NCBI GenBank assembly: GCA_964612505.1
Contig: CAZTEX010000003.1
Coordinates: forward strand, 50,315-114,314
Direction: 5' to 3'
Length of the DNA stretch: 64,000 nt
Source: JAAZZY01 sp964612505
GTDB taxonomy: Bacteria > Chlamydiota > Chlamydiia > Chlamydiales > JAAZZY01
The notes under the pieces were generated by a model, which saw only the letters and a program-made list of their open reading frames with translations, was not told the DNA's origin and ran no database searches. The translations under genes were made by a program, and so were the position numbers. Positions 1 to 8,448 of this stretch are shown in pieces (positions within the stretch are counted from its first letter, which is position 1; the number at the start of each line of letters is the position of its first letter).

Positions 1-621
1 CTTTTTCAGCAATTCTTCAAAGGTATTTTCAATATTGACCCAGAGGCTTTCAATGCGAGCATCAATGATTCCTGCTTCTGTTTCAATAATAGCTCCTCCT
101 TCTGAGACATCGTCGCGTTGTTGGATAGCGATGGTAGCCACATTTTCAAAAATATTTTTCAGTTTGTCGCGATGATTTTGAAAAGCTTCTAAATCTTTTT
201 TATTTACAAAGATTTCGATATAACGGTGGTTAGAAACAGATTTCAGATGCTTTCGAATAATATCTACCACGGTAGATGGATCTTGTTTAATTTCTCGATC
301 TAGAATTTTTTTTGTTACAATAGATGCAATTTTACCAATAACTTTTTCAACTTCAGCCTGCACCTGTTCTTTTTTTTCTTCTAAAAACTGGATTTGCTGC
401 GCCCATTGTGAGAGCCCTTCTTCAAAGCCCTCTCTTTTACTCTTTTCGAAAAGGAGTTCTCCTTCTTTAGCAATGGCAGCTCGATATTCTAGGCCCTCTT
501 TTTTGATCTCTTCGAGGAGCTCTTTGGCTGAAAGAAGCTGAGTGAATTCTTCTCTAGGTAAAAATTTGGTGCCAGGAGCTATTTTAACTTCTTTTTTTGA
601 GATTAAGGTTAGTAATTTCAT
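1..621 (-). CDS. sctL: Type III secretion stator protein SctL (YscL/FliH family), C-terminus cut by window edge
   Basis: The 207 visible codons start MKLLTLISKKEVKIAPGTKF and continue past base 1, so the C-terminus is missing. The protein is hydrophilic and helical with a long charged coiled-coil-like stretch (about residues 40-100, rich in Glu/Lys). A FliH/YscL-type C-terminal region then begins. In the family SctL is the peripheral stator that holds the SctN ATPase below the injectisome on the cytoplasmic side. Its ATG overlaps the stop of the upstream gene as ATGA (618-621), indicating translational coupling. The order sctJ, CT560-like, sctL matches C. trachomatis CT559-CT561, which supports the call more strongly than the weakly conserved sequence itself. 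Confidence 0.85.
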   Translation of the reverse strand, partial: MKLLTLISKKEVKIAPGTKFLPREEFTQLLSAKELLEEIKKEGLEYRAAIAKEGELLFEKSKREGFEEGLSQWAQQIQFLEEKKEQVQAEVEKVIGKIASIVTKKILDREIKQDPSTVVDIIRKHLKSVSNHRYIEIFVNKKDLEAFQNHRDKLKNIFENVATIAIQQRDDVSEGGAIIETEAGIIDARIESLWVNIENTFEELLKK

Positions 622-1487
622 AAAGTGTGATCACTCCCTGTGTAATGTTCGCAGAGCTTTAATAATTGTTTATTATAATAAAGTGTATAGGGACTGGGAA
701 CACATCTTCGAACAACCGATAAAAATTCTTTTCCTCGTCCTTGATCTAAAATATGGGCTAAGTACCAAACCAAAAAACTATTTTCATTGGCAAGAGCCAT
801 TGCCAATCTTAAAATACCCCTTTTTTCTAAAAAGTGGGTAAAGCTCTGATCGTCTTCTAATCTTTTATCTAGATCTTTAATGGAAGCGGGGAGTGGTTCA
901 TTGTACATCTTTTGCGCTTCATTAAAAAATTTTTTCTGGTCATTAGAAAAGAATCTTAATAACTCTTGAATAGTTTTTTTATCGACGATTTTTTTTGCCA
1001 TGTTGGCAATGTCTAGAATACCCAATTTATGCAGGATCGTAACAAGGCTTTTTTTGTGAATTTTAAGCAAAAAGAAATTGGGGCAATGAGAGAAAAAGCA
1101 ACTTGGAGGAAGCTGCTGGATACCGAGCTGCTTTAAAAACCACTGCACTAAAAACTTATTAATCAAAGGAGAGTGTTTTTTATGAACTGTGTTCACTTTT
1201 AAAATCTTTTGTAATTTTGCTCTTTGCTCATCGCTAAAGACTCCCAGCATATGAGAATAGAAAGGCTGAGGGCATTTCTCAAAAGCTTCGACATACCAAG
1301 AGTAGTGAAACTGATGAAGGCTAGACTCTAAAGAATCTAAATGCAAAGCGATAGGGGCTTCCACTTTAGGAAGGGCTGCAATTTGCATCCGCTGGCGTTC
1401 ATCAAAATACTTTAAGAAAGAATTAAAGTTGTCTTGATGGGTGTGATATAAAAGTCTTTGGAGAACTTCTCTACTTCCTTCTTGCAT
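618..1487 (-). CDS. CT560-like type III secretion operon protein (SctK position)
   Basis: This 289-residue soluble protein lies between sctJ and sctL. It has no signal peptide or membrane segment and is mostly helical, rich in Leu, Phe, His and Lys. In C. trachomatis the same slot holds CT560; in Yersinia it holds YscK. The role is therefore inferred from position: an accessory cytosolic sorting-platform component. No catalytic motif is visible. The start is supported by AGGAG a few bases upstream of the ATG at 1487. The stop overlaps the sctL start by four bases (ATGA), and the gap to sctJ is 26 bases, so the three genes form one transcription unit. Confidence 0.7.
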   Translation of the reverse strand: MQEGSREVLQRLLYHTHQDNFNSFLKYFDERQRMQIAALPKVEAPIALHLDSLESSLHQFHYSWYVEAFEKCPQPFYSHMLGVFSDEQRAKLQKILKVNTVHKKHSPLINKFLVQWFLKQLGIQQLPPSCFFSHCPNFFLLKIHKKSLVTILHKLGILDIANMAKKIVDKKTIQELLRFFSNDQKKFFNEAQKMYNEPLPASIKDLDKRLEDDQSFTHFLEKRGILRLAMALANENSFLVWYLAHILDQGRGKEFLSVVRRCVPSPYTLYYNKQLLKLCEHYTGSDHTL

Positions 1488-1513
1488 GTCATTCTCCTAA
1501 CTCTAAAAAAGAG

Positions 1514-2479
1514 TTAAATATTCTCTTCTTGGTCAAGGTCTTCAGAATTGTCTTCGGAGGATTTTTTTACCCCCTTTTCCCCTAATAATTTAATGTTCAT
1601 AGGTTCTAAGGTGAATAACGATTTATATCCTTTAATCTGCTTGAAAATATTTTGCATTTTCCAAGCCATCCAGGCTAAAGCTAAAATAAACACAAGGAGG
1701 AAGAAGCAAAACAGAAATAAAATGGTTCTGAAAGATCCTGCAGAGTCTTGGGAAACGATAATAGACCAGATTCTGACAAAGTCTTGATTGCCCCATGGAG
1801 TTGCTTTAGATTTAGGCTCTAGTGAACGTAAGTTAATATCGGTAAAACGAGCTCGATCAGTTACAACAGTGACATCTTCATATCTTAAATCGACAATACT
1901 TCCTGAGATATAGCGGCGAATTTTTTGAAAAAGCAAATTGTTAGGATTGTCTAATACTCCATCATGCTTAATAAATACAGAGGCTCTGGGTAGTTCTTTA
2001 GGAGCATCTGGATTAAACTGGTCATCTTTTGGAAAAGAGATTTGGACTTCTGCGTCTAAGACACCATCAATTTTTCTTAAAGTGGAGGCTAGCTGCTCAT
2101 TGAGTCCTTCGTTATAGCGAATCTCTTCTTCCATGTCTGTTTTCATCATCCCTTGACCAGGGAATAGATCTAAAATGCTAATGCCTGGTTTTCTGGGTAA
2201 ACCGATGCGATTTAAAATGGCAAGAGCTTCAGTGGCTCTAGAGCTATCGACTAAAATATCCCATAGATTGGCAGAAGACATAGAGGCTGCACCTTGAGTT
2301 TTAACAAGGGCTTTTTGGGCTGTTATCCCTTTGCTTTCTAACAAAACTAAGATTTGGTTTGCATCTGTTTCATCAACGTTAGTTAATATCGTTTGTTGAT
2401 TTCCGCAGCTTGTCAAAGCAAGTAATAACAGAGCTAACGATAAAAAGAGGCTTAGCTTTCTCACCTTGTACTGTAACAT
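1514..2479 (-). CDS. sctJ: Type III secretion inner-membrane ring lipoprotein SctJ (YscJ/CdsJ)
   Basis: This is a YscJ/FliF-family ring protein of 321 residues from the preferred ATG. The N-terminus is a lipoprotein signal ending in LTSC with the lipidated Cys at residue 25. The periplasmic domains follow: the ring motif beginning at Asn-Gln-Ile (NQILVLLESKGI), a LFPGQGMMKTDMEEEIRYNE segment and the DGVLDAEVQISFP segment typical of the family. A transmembrane helix lies near residues 250-275, followed by a charged cytoplasmic tail. A GTG eight codons upstream (2503) gives a longer frame. The ATG at 2479 has GAGAGAG about five bases upstream and places the lipobox normally. It leads the sctJ-CT560-sctL unit. 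Confidence 0.93.
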   Translation of the reverse strand: MLQYKVRKLSLFLSLALLLLALTSCGNQQTILTNVDETDANQILVLLESKGITAQKALVKTQGAASMSSANLWDILVDSSRATEALAILNRIGLPRKPGISILDLFPGQGMMKTDMEEEIRYNEGLNEQLASTLRKIDGVLDAEVQISFPKDDQFNPDAPKELPRASVFIKHDGVLDNPNNLLFQKIRRYISGSIVDLRYEDVTVVTDRARFTDINLRSLEPKSKATPWGNQDFVRIWSIIVSQDSAGSFRTILFLFCFFLLVFILALAWMAWKMQNIFKQIKGYKSLFTLEPMNIKLLGEKGVKKSSEDNSEDLDQEENI

Positions 2480-2616
2480 CAAAACTCTCTCAAAGAAAAA
2501 CACCTAATTTTTTCATATATAAGACTTATGAGAATTAGGTGGAATGTTTTTTTTAAAAAAGAATTTGATAGATTTTAAAAATGTGTCAAAGCCAAGAAAA
2601 GAACACGAACAAAAGA

Positions 2617-3204
2617 TTAAATTTTAATCCTAACGGGTTCTAGTTCAGCTTTTCTATTCTCATCTTTTTTGTCAGAAGGATTTGAATTTTTTTCTAAATA
2701 AAAAGATAGACTGGTCAGAGCGAGCACTGCAAAGCCAATAATTATGACAACTTTAGCAACACTTTCTAAATCGGGTAATTCTAAAAGAGGACCGGCCCTA
2801 TAGATTCCCTGAATCGTGGGTTGCCCATCAAAGACCCTTCCTGTAGGGGAAGATGTGCATTCAATGAGAGGTCGGGTGATACATATTTGTCTAAAAGCAT
2901 TTCGCTCTAAGTGGCAATTATTGCGATGCTCGGAGAAGAGTGTACACATATGGTATGACATTGTGGGTTCATTGCGACATTCTTGTCTAAATACTTGAGA
3001 ACATTGCTTTAAGTATTCGACAGTTCGATTAACCACACCTTGAACACATTCGATTAAAGTGTTTGACTGATTTTTTGCTGTCTCACATTCTTGTAAACTA
3101 GCAAAGGGTTGGCATTTTCTCCAATAAGGGCAAAAAAAGCCACTCTCTGTTACATTGGTGAGCTCATCAGGAAGAATTTGAGGAGGGTAAGGATAAACTT
3201 GCAT
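2617..3204 (-). CDS. Cys-rich single-pass membrane protein of unknown function, upstream of sctJ
   Basis: I do not recognise this 195-residue protein. It has ten cysteines at 25, 31, 40, 53, 68, 76, 87, 97, 108 and 116, all before a single hydrophobic helix at about 148-170, then a highly charged tail of Lys, Glu and Asp. There is no N-terminal signal peptide. If the Cys-rich part forms disulfides it would have to be exported N-terminus first, with the tail in the cytosol. Chlamydial envelopes rely on disulfide-linked Cys-rich proteins, so an envelope role is possible but inferred. It lies 137 bases upstream of sctJ on the same strand and is absent from the equivalent CT558-CT559 junction of C. 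trachomatis. Confidence 0.7.
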   Translation of the reverse strand: MQVYPYPPQILPDELTNVTESGFFCPYWRKCQPFASLQECETAKNQSNTLIECVQGVVNRTVEYLKQCSQVFRQECRNEPTMSYHMCTLFSEHRNNCHLERNAFRQICITRPLIECTSSPTGRVFDGQPTIQGIYRAGPLLELPDLESVAKVVIIIGFAVLALTSLSFYLEKNSNPSDKKDENRKAELEPVRIKI

Positions 3205-3407
3205 TTTAAAAGATCTCTTTTAATTAAAAAGAAAGCATAAAACAGGGGTATTAATTTTATATTAAGAAGTTTTAAAAAGTTAACTAGATATAAGACAATT
3301 AAAAAAATAGTTATTAATAATTATTTTTTTTAATTAATTGCTTTATATGTGGATTTATAATAAAATCATTCTCCATCAGCTAAAAAATTCCCTGCAGGAT
3401 TGTGCCT

Positions 3408-4325
3408 ATGTATTTAGTATTTGTTTTATACGCCCTCTTTGCCAGTGTTTTTACGATAGGAAAAGTGGCTCTTAATAGCGCTTCTCCTTTTTTTATTGTA
3501 GGCGCGCGTATGGCCTTAGCAGGTCTTGTCATGGTTATTTTTCAGCTCATTAAAGATAAAAATTCTTTTAAAATGACCCTTCAAGGCTGGATCAGTGTGA
3601 TTTTATTTGCTTGTTTGGGCATTTATTTAACCAATATCTGTGAATTTTGGGCTCTTCAGCATCTAACTTCTGCTAAAACCTGTTTTTTATATAGCGCCAT
3701 CCCTTTTGTCAGTGCCTTTTTCTCATTTTTAATTTTAAAAGAATCGATGAGCAAAAAGAAATGGTGGGGTTTAGGAATTGGAATGATTGGGATCTTGCCC
3801 ATCATGCTAGCTGGGACTGCGATGTCTCAAATAGGGGGATTATTTATATTCTCTTGGCCTGAAATCTTAATGATGATAGCCATTATTTCTTCAGCATTGG
3901 GCTGGATATTCTTAAGAAAGACGGTGGCTCACCAAACAATCAATTTGTTTGTTGCCAATGGGCTCGGAATGTTAATAGGTGGAATTGTGACCCTTGGGCA
4001 CTCCTTTTTAGTAGAACCTTGGAATCCAGTTCCTGTGGTAGATTGGCCAGCTTTTATTAAATCAGGACTTGCACTGCTTGTCGTTTCTAACCTTCTTGCT
4101 TACAATCTCTATGGCTATCTTTTAAAGCGTTATTCTGCGACTTTTATGTCTTTTGCGGGTCTTTCAACACCTTTCTTTGCATCCCTTTTTGGCTGGGTTT
4201 TCCTAGGCGAAATTGTGCCGTGGCCTCTATGGGCAGGGCTTGCTATTTTATCGGTGGGACTTGTTTTATTTCACCAAGAAGAGATCAAAGCCAAAGGATT
4301 CTCTGTCCGCGCTACAGAAGCTTAA
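3408..4325 (+). CDS. EamA/DMT-family transporter
   Basis: This carrier of the drug/metabolite transporter superfamily has about ten transmembrane helices arranged as two EamA repeats. The typical motif near the end of each repeat is visible (TSAKTCFLYSAIPFVSAFFS and the later SATFMSFAGLSTPFFASLFG). The substrate cannot be told from sequence; relatives export or exchange amino acids, nucleosides or cofactors. The frame can also start at a GTG (3402), but AGGA at 3396-3399 is eight bases from the ATG at 3408, so the ATG is preferred. The gene is on the opposite strand to its neighbours and interrupts the lipA-sctJ synteny. It ends four bases before the convergent HEAT-like gene. Confidence 0.85.
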   Translation: MYLVFVLYALFASVFTIGKVALNSASPFFIVGARMALAGLVMVIFQLIKDKNSFKMTLQGWISVILFACLGIYLTNICEFWALQHLTSAKTCFLYSAIPFVSAFFSFLILKESMSKKKWWGLGIGMIGILPIMLAGTAMSQIGGLFIFSWPEILMMIAIISSALGWIFLRKTVAHQTINLFVANGLGMLIGGIVTLGHSFLVEPWNPVPVVDWPAFIKSGLALLVVSNLLAYNLYGYLLKRYSATFMSFAGLSTPFFASLFGWVFLGEIVPWPLWAGLAILSVGLVLFHQEEIKAKGFSVRATEA

Positions 4326-4329
4326 TTTC

Positions 4330-5310
4330 TTAATCTAACTTCTTTTTTAATTTAGAAGAGACATATTGAAAGTCAGGTCCATATTGATGAGGAAGTTGTC
4401 CTTTAAAATTAAAAAAGACTTTGACATCCTTTGTTTTTTTAAGTCCAAGACAAGCTAAGATTAAGTGGACAACAAGATTGGGCAAGTTAAAAACATGAAA
4501 ATTCTGAAGTAACTCAAGGGATGCCTGAGCAAATTCTTCATTCTCTCCAAAATTAGTCAAACAAATAGCCGCTTTTTCATTATCTCTATTGACGGGTTGC
4601 TTTTTAAGCACAGTCATTAAAAAATCAAAAGCCGGCTTTCCAATGTTTTTAAGAGCAGAAATAACAGCTTCTTCATGTTGAAAGTTTTCTGCTCTCATAC
4701 TTTCAAAGAGAGGAATGATCGCTTTCTCTGCTTTCATTTTCCCTAAAATTTGGGCAATATGTGTAGGTGTTTTTCCATAACCCGGAAAAAGGGGATCTAA
4801 AAATTCTTCGGACTTTAATATATCTAAAAGATAAGGAAGAGCTTTTTCTTGTTTTGCGAGTTTTTCAATTTCAGCTTTGGGCTGCGCCTCTTCAGTTAAG
4901 ATTAATTCTGCAAGTAGAGTGGGGATTGATCCAGCATCTTGTGAAATAGAGTGAAGTTTGCGTAGGCCCTGATAAAGCTGTAGCACATTGAGGATCTGCT
5001 CATGTTCTGTTTCTGAGAGTCTACTTGAAGCTAAATCATAGCCAAGTTGCTCTTCGATTTCAGCCAGTTTTTTAATGCTATAGAGGTCAAACTCATTGCA
5101 GCAACCCACTCCATCTTTGCGGTAATATTCCAACATGAAAGCAAATTTACCTCCAAAATGGGCATTACGATGCATTAAAATTAAATTGGCAATATCATCT
5201 GGCAATGGAAGGAGATCGGCATCATGATCTAAATTAGCATATGCATATTGTTCATCGATAACAATTGGATCATCACTGACTTGCTTGATCAGCTCTTTAA
5301 AAGATGACAT
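4330..5310 (-). CDS. HEAT-like repeat protein, DUF1186-like
   Basis: This 326-residue soluble protein is made largely of paired helices. A clear HEAT-like unit reads PTHIAQILGKMKAEKAIIPL, followed by a second unit about 35 residues on (EEAVISALKNIGKPAFDFLM). The N-terminal 90 residues carry a GVGCC motif and an acidic surface. The architecture resembles DUF1186/PBS-lyase-HEAT proteins, which are scaffolds with no defined reaction. It starts two bases after the lipA stop. Its Shine-Dalgarno GAGGAG lies inside the lipA 3' end, so it is probably translated from the lpdA-lipA message. Function is not recognised. Confidence 0.72.
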   Translation of the reverse strand: MSSFKELIKQVSDDPIVIDEQYAYANLDHDADLLPLPDDIANLILMHRNAHFGGKFAFMLEYYRKDGVGCCNEFDLYSIKKLAEIEEQLGYDLASSRLSETEHEQILNVLQLYQGLRKLHSISQDAGSIPTLLAELILTEEAQPKAEIEKLAKQEKALPYLLDILKSEEFLDPLFPGYGKTPTHIAQILGKMKAEKAIIPLFESMRAENFQHEEAVISALKNIGKPAFDFLMTVLKKQPVNRDNEKAAICLTNFGENEEFAQASLELLQNFHVFNLPNLVVHLILACLGLKKTKDVKVFFNFKGQLPHQYGPDFQYVSSKLKKKLD

Positions 5311-5312
5311 GT

Positions 5313-6272
5313 TTAAATCTCCTCAAATTTTCTTTGAACTAAATCCGCATTATAGCTGGAGCGAACAAAAGGTCCGCTATAAACAAATTTAAGTCCTATT
5401 TGCTTCCCATATTGGGTGTAATTTTCAAATTCCTCAGGAGTAATAAAGGCTTTAACGGTGAGCTTTCTTCGACTCGATTGTAGATATTGACCAATGGTGA
5501 CGATATCACAGCCAGCCTCTTTTAAATCCTCAAGGGCTTGATGCACTTGCTCTTTAGTTTCTCCAAGACCTACCATAATACCCGATTTTACAAGTAGATG
5601 GGGAGCTTTTTTTTTGACATATTTTAAAATATCCAGGGTTCTTTGATAAGTAGCCTTATGGCGAACTCTGGGGGTAAGCTCTCTAACAGTTTCAAGGTTG
5701 TAATTAAAAATTTTAATATCAGATTCGATGACTTGGTCGATTGCTTGATAGTTACCTTCAAAATCAGAAGTGAGCACTTCCACAGTGCCTCCAGGGATCT
5801 CTTTTCGTATTTCAGCAATAATTTTAGAGAGTTGAGAGGCACCCCCATCTGCTAAATCGTCGCGTGCAACCATCGTTAAAACAACATGCTTAAGTCCCAG
5901 TTCTTTGGCTGCTTGAGCGACTTTTTGGGGTTCTAGAGGGTCTAAGGGTTTTGGTGTTTTGGAAAAATCAATATCACAAAAGCCGCAGTTTCTGGTGCAC
6001 TCTTTTCCAAGCGTTAAAAACGTCGCCGTTTTTTTGGAAAAGCATTCTAGTAAGTTCGGGCATTTTGCTTCTTCACAAACGGTAGGAACACGATCTTGTC
6101 CGAGAATCTTATTGGTTTGCCACAGTAAATCGCCTTGAGGGAGTTTGCGATGCAGCCAAGTAGGAAAGCGGCCAACAGAAACAACACGCTTTTCTTCAAT
6201 TTTTTCAGGGCTTGGAGGTAAAATATTCTTTTTTACCTTGGGCTTAGGATCAAAGGAGTCCAAGTTGCTCAT
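5313..6272 (-). CDS. lipA: Lipoyl synthase LipA
   Basis: This radical SAM enzyme inserts two sulfurs into octanoyl groups on the E2 and H proteins. Both iron-sulfur sites are visible. The auxiliary cluster is C66-x4-C71-x5-C77 (VCEEAKCPNLLEC). The radical SAM motif is C92-x3-C96-x2-C99 (CTRNCGFC). The C-terminal RSSY motif (GPFVRSSYNADL) supplies the serine ligand of the auxiliary cluster. The length of 319 residues is normal for the family. It lies five bases downstream of lpdA, whose product uses lipoyl enzymes as substrate, matching CT557-CT558. Confidence 0.97.
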   Translation of the reverse strand: MSNLDSFDPKPKVKKNILPPSPEKIEEKRVVSVGRFPTWLHRKLPQGDLLWQTNKILGQDRVPTVCEEAKCPNLLECFSKKTATFLTLGKECTRNCGFCDIDFSKTPKPLDPLEPQKVAQAAKELGLKHVVLTMVARDDLADGGASQLSKIIAEIRKEIPGGTVEVLTSDFEGNYQAIDQVIESDIKIFNYNLETVRELTPRVRHKATYQRTLDILKYVKKKAPHLLVKSGIMVGLGETKEQVHQALEDLKEAGCDIVTIGQYLQSSRRKLTVKAFITPEEFENYTQYGKQIGLKFVYSGPFVRSSYNADLVQRKFEEI

Positions 6273-6277
6273 GGGTG

Positions 6278-7669
6278 TTACCTTTTTTTCTTAGGTGGAA
6301 AATGAATAGGCATCTCATTGGCTATGAGAGCAGCTTCAAGCCAAGCTTCGGCCACTGTTGGATGAGCGTGGATGGTATCTGCAAGATCATCGAGCGTTAG
6401 CTCACAGCGAATAGCTAAAGTAATTTCTGCAATTAACGCGGAGGCTTCATGGCCAATAACTTGCCCTCCAATAACCTGACCTGTTTTTTTATCTGCAACC
6501 ACTTGAACAAATCCTTCGGTTTCATTGGCTGCTTGGGATTTTCCTAGAGCCATGAAAGGATATTTGCCGACTTTATAATCGATTTTTTTGGCAGCTGCTT
6601 GCTCTGGAAGTAATCCTACAGTTGCAATTTCAGGATTTGTAAATACGACTGCAGGAACGGCATTATAGTGCATTTTAGCAGAAATGCCCATTGCATTACT
6701 TGCAGCAACAAGCCCTTGATGAGAAGCTACATGAGCTAGCATCCATTGACCTGTGATATCTCCAATTGCATAAATATCTGCAACACTCGTTTCCATTTTT
6801 TCATTGGTTTCAATAATACCCCGCTGCGTGGTTAATCCAGCACTTTCTAAACCAATTTTATCGGTGTTTAAAGATCTTCCGACAGAGACAAGAGCAAGCT
6901 CTGTATGAATAGGAGGAGCATCTTTTAGTTTGACAGTCACCCCTTTTTCGGTTTTATCGATCCCTTCTACCATCGCTTGCGTGTGGATTTGAATTCCTTT
7001 TTTCTCAAAAATTTTAGTGAGTTCGCGAGCAAGATCTGCCCCTTGAGTCGGTATAATAGAATTCATAGCTTCTAAAATATGAATTTCAACTCCATAGTCT
7101 GCAAAGCAGGAAGCAAATTCACAGCCAATATATCCACCCCCAATAATGGCTAAACTTTTTGGGAGTTTTTTGAGTTGTAAAAGAGAGGTTGAAGAGAGAA
7201 TTTTTTTATGATCAAAGGGAAAAGCGGGAATGTCTTTTGGTTCTGACCCGGTTGCAATAATGATTTTTTTGCCCGATAAAACTTCGTTATTTTCTCCTAT
7301 GACTTTAACAGTTTTAGGATCTGTAAACTTTCCAAATCCTTTAAAAATAGTGATTTGATTGGCCTCAATCAGTCCTGTTAAGCTCGTTCTAATTTTACCA
7401 ACAACACCATCTTTACGCAGGGCCATCTGATCGAAGTGTATTTTAGGTGTGCTCACCTCAATGCCATAGTCGCTGGCATGTCGAATTTTATGAGCTAAAT
7501 GGGCATTAGCTAAAAGAGTTTTTGAAGGAATACATCCGCGGTTAAGGCAAGTTCCTCCCATTTCTAGGCTTTCGATTAAGGCTACTTTTGCTCCAAGTTG
7601 AGCTGCTTTTATGGCAGCTACATAGCCACCTGGGCCTCCACCGATCACAATAACGTCAAATTTCTGCAT
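6278..7669 (-). CDS. lpdA: Dihydrolipoamide dehydrogenase (E3)
   Basis: This 463-residue flavoprotein disulfide reductase reoxidises dihydrolipoyl groups of 2-oxoacid dehydrogenase complexes with NAD. Visible are the FAD-binding GGGPGGYVAAIKAAQLGA at residues 10-27, the redox disulfide C41-LNRG-C46 in GGTCLNRGCIPSK, the NAD-binding GGGYIGCEFAS, the second FAD motif YAIGDITG, and the C-terminal HAHPTVAEAW with the catalytic His-Glu pair. The start has AAAGGATG just upstream. A good sigma-70-like promoter lies about 35 bases upstream (7703-7731), so this is probably the first gene of an lpdA-lipA-HEAT unit. Confidence 0.97.
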   Translation of the reverse strand: MQKFDVIVIGGGPGGYVAAIKAAQLGAKVALIESLEMGGTCLNRGCIPSKTLLANAHLAHKIRHASDYGIEVSTPKIHFDQMALRKDGVVGKIRTSLTGLIEANQITIFKGFGKFTDPKTVKVIGENNEVLSGKKIIIATGSEPKDIPAFPFDHKKILSSTSLLQLKKLPKSLAIIGGGYIGCEFASCFADYGVEIHILEAMNSIIPTQGADLARELTKIFEKKGIQIHTQAMVEGIDKTEKGVTVKLKDAPPIHTELALVSVGRSLNTDKIGLESAGLTTQRGIIETNEKMETSVADIYAIGDITGQWMLAHVASHQGLVAASNAMGISAKMHYNAVPAVVFTNPEIATVGLLPEQAAAKKIDYKVGKYPFMALGKSQAANETEGFVQVVADKKTGQVIGGQVIGHEASALIAEITLAIRCELTLDDLADTIHAHPTVAEAWLEAALIANEMPIHFPPKKKR

Positions 7670-7702
7670 GTCACATCCTTTTTCGCCGTGAGCTAAAATT
7701 AC

Positions 7703-7731
7703 TCTATAAAGATTATTTCAAGAATTGGCAA
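7703..7731 (-). promoter_or_regulatory. Predicted sigma-66/70-type promoter of lpdA-lipA
   Basis: Read on the minus strand, TTGCCA (7731-7726) and TATAGA (7708-7703) are separated by exactly 17 bases, about 35 bases upstream of the lpdA ATG. Five of six -35 bases and four of six -10 bases match consensus. A five-base inverted repeat (GCTCA/TGAGC, 7732-7751) abuts the -35 box and could be an operator or the end of the preceding unit. Prediction by sequence only. Confidence 0.55.
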
Positions 7732-7769
7732 GCTCATCTAATAATTTGAGCAATTATACAAAAAATAGT

Positions 7770-8303
7770 CTAAAAATCCAAGAGACAAACAGATTCCTTG
7801 CCTGCATCTGACTCCTTATCGCAAGCTAGGAGTAAAGGATTGGTTGGAAGTAGTCTAAAATCAACTGTATTTCCAGGTGTTCCAAAGCTAGCCATCACAG
7901 AAGTACTGTATTCAACATTTTGCCTATTTAAAAATTGAGAGAATATTTTATTAAAGGGTATTTCTGAATGAAGCTCGATATTCTGACTTTGACCCCCTTG
8001 ATTAGGAGTTGGACTTTTAGAGCGATAATCAACCGTTGGCAGTGTAGGTAAAGAAATAAAAAATCGGGATTGCCATATGCTGGATTGTGTGAGTGGATCT
8101 TTGCGAGGTGTCATAGAAATAGTTATAGATCCTTGTGTTTGAAGAATCTCAAGAGCTTTTTGAAGGACTTGTGTATCTGGGATTTTTTCGCACACCCTCT
8201 GGCAAGTGTTCCAATGTTTTTTAAGATCTACAGTTGGCTTTTCTGTAATGGTGACAAGGGATGCATTGAGTTTTCCATTGTTTAAGCTGGGGGGCGTTGT
8301 CAT
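7770..8303 (-). CDS. Hypothetical protein, paralogue of the 8449-8904 gene
   Basis: This 177-residue protein has no recognised family. It is clearly related to the next upstream gene (8449-8904). Both have LNxSL near the start, then KPTxDxxKxW, a central LQTxxxxT segment, a short conserved PTxDxR strand, and ELHSE/ILHSE followed by a QLLN/QFLN helix and a C-terminal VDxR/VDYI. There is no signal peptide and no membrane segment. The predicted fold mixes strands and helices. Two adjacent copies on one strand indicate a lineage-specific tandem duplication. The start codon is ATG at 8303, preceded by a purine-rich GAGAAAAAATT. Confidence 0.65.
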   Translation of the reverse strand: MTTPPSLNNGKLNASLVTITEKPTVDLKKHWNTCQRVCEKIPDTQVLQKALEILQTQGSITISMTPRKDPLTQSSIWQSRFFISLPTLPTVDYRSKSPTPNQGGQSQNIELHSEIPFNKIFSQFLNRQNVEYSTSVMASFGTPGNTVDFRLLPTNPLLLACDKESDAGKESVCLLDF

Positions 8304-8448
8304 AATTTTTTCTCATTTACTTGAGTGTTTTAAAAATTTTTCAGAAAAATTGTAGTCTAAACAGCGATTTATTGGAGAGCGATTTTATCTCATCCATAGC
8401 AGACTAAAATTTGCAACTGATGTGCTATTTTGGGATTAAAGTAGATCT

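Noticed and set aside
542..841. 99-codon plus-strand frame across sctL and the CT560-like gene
   Set aside because: Antisense to two coupled secretion genes with conserved order; no supporting start site.
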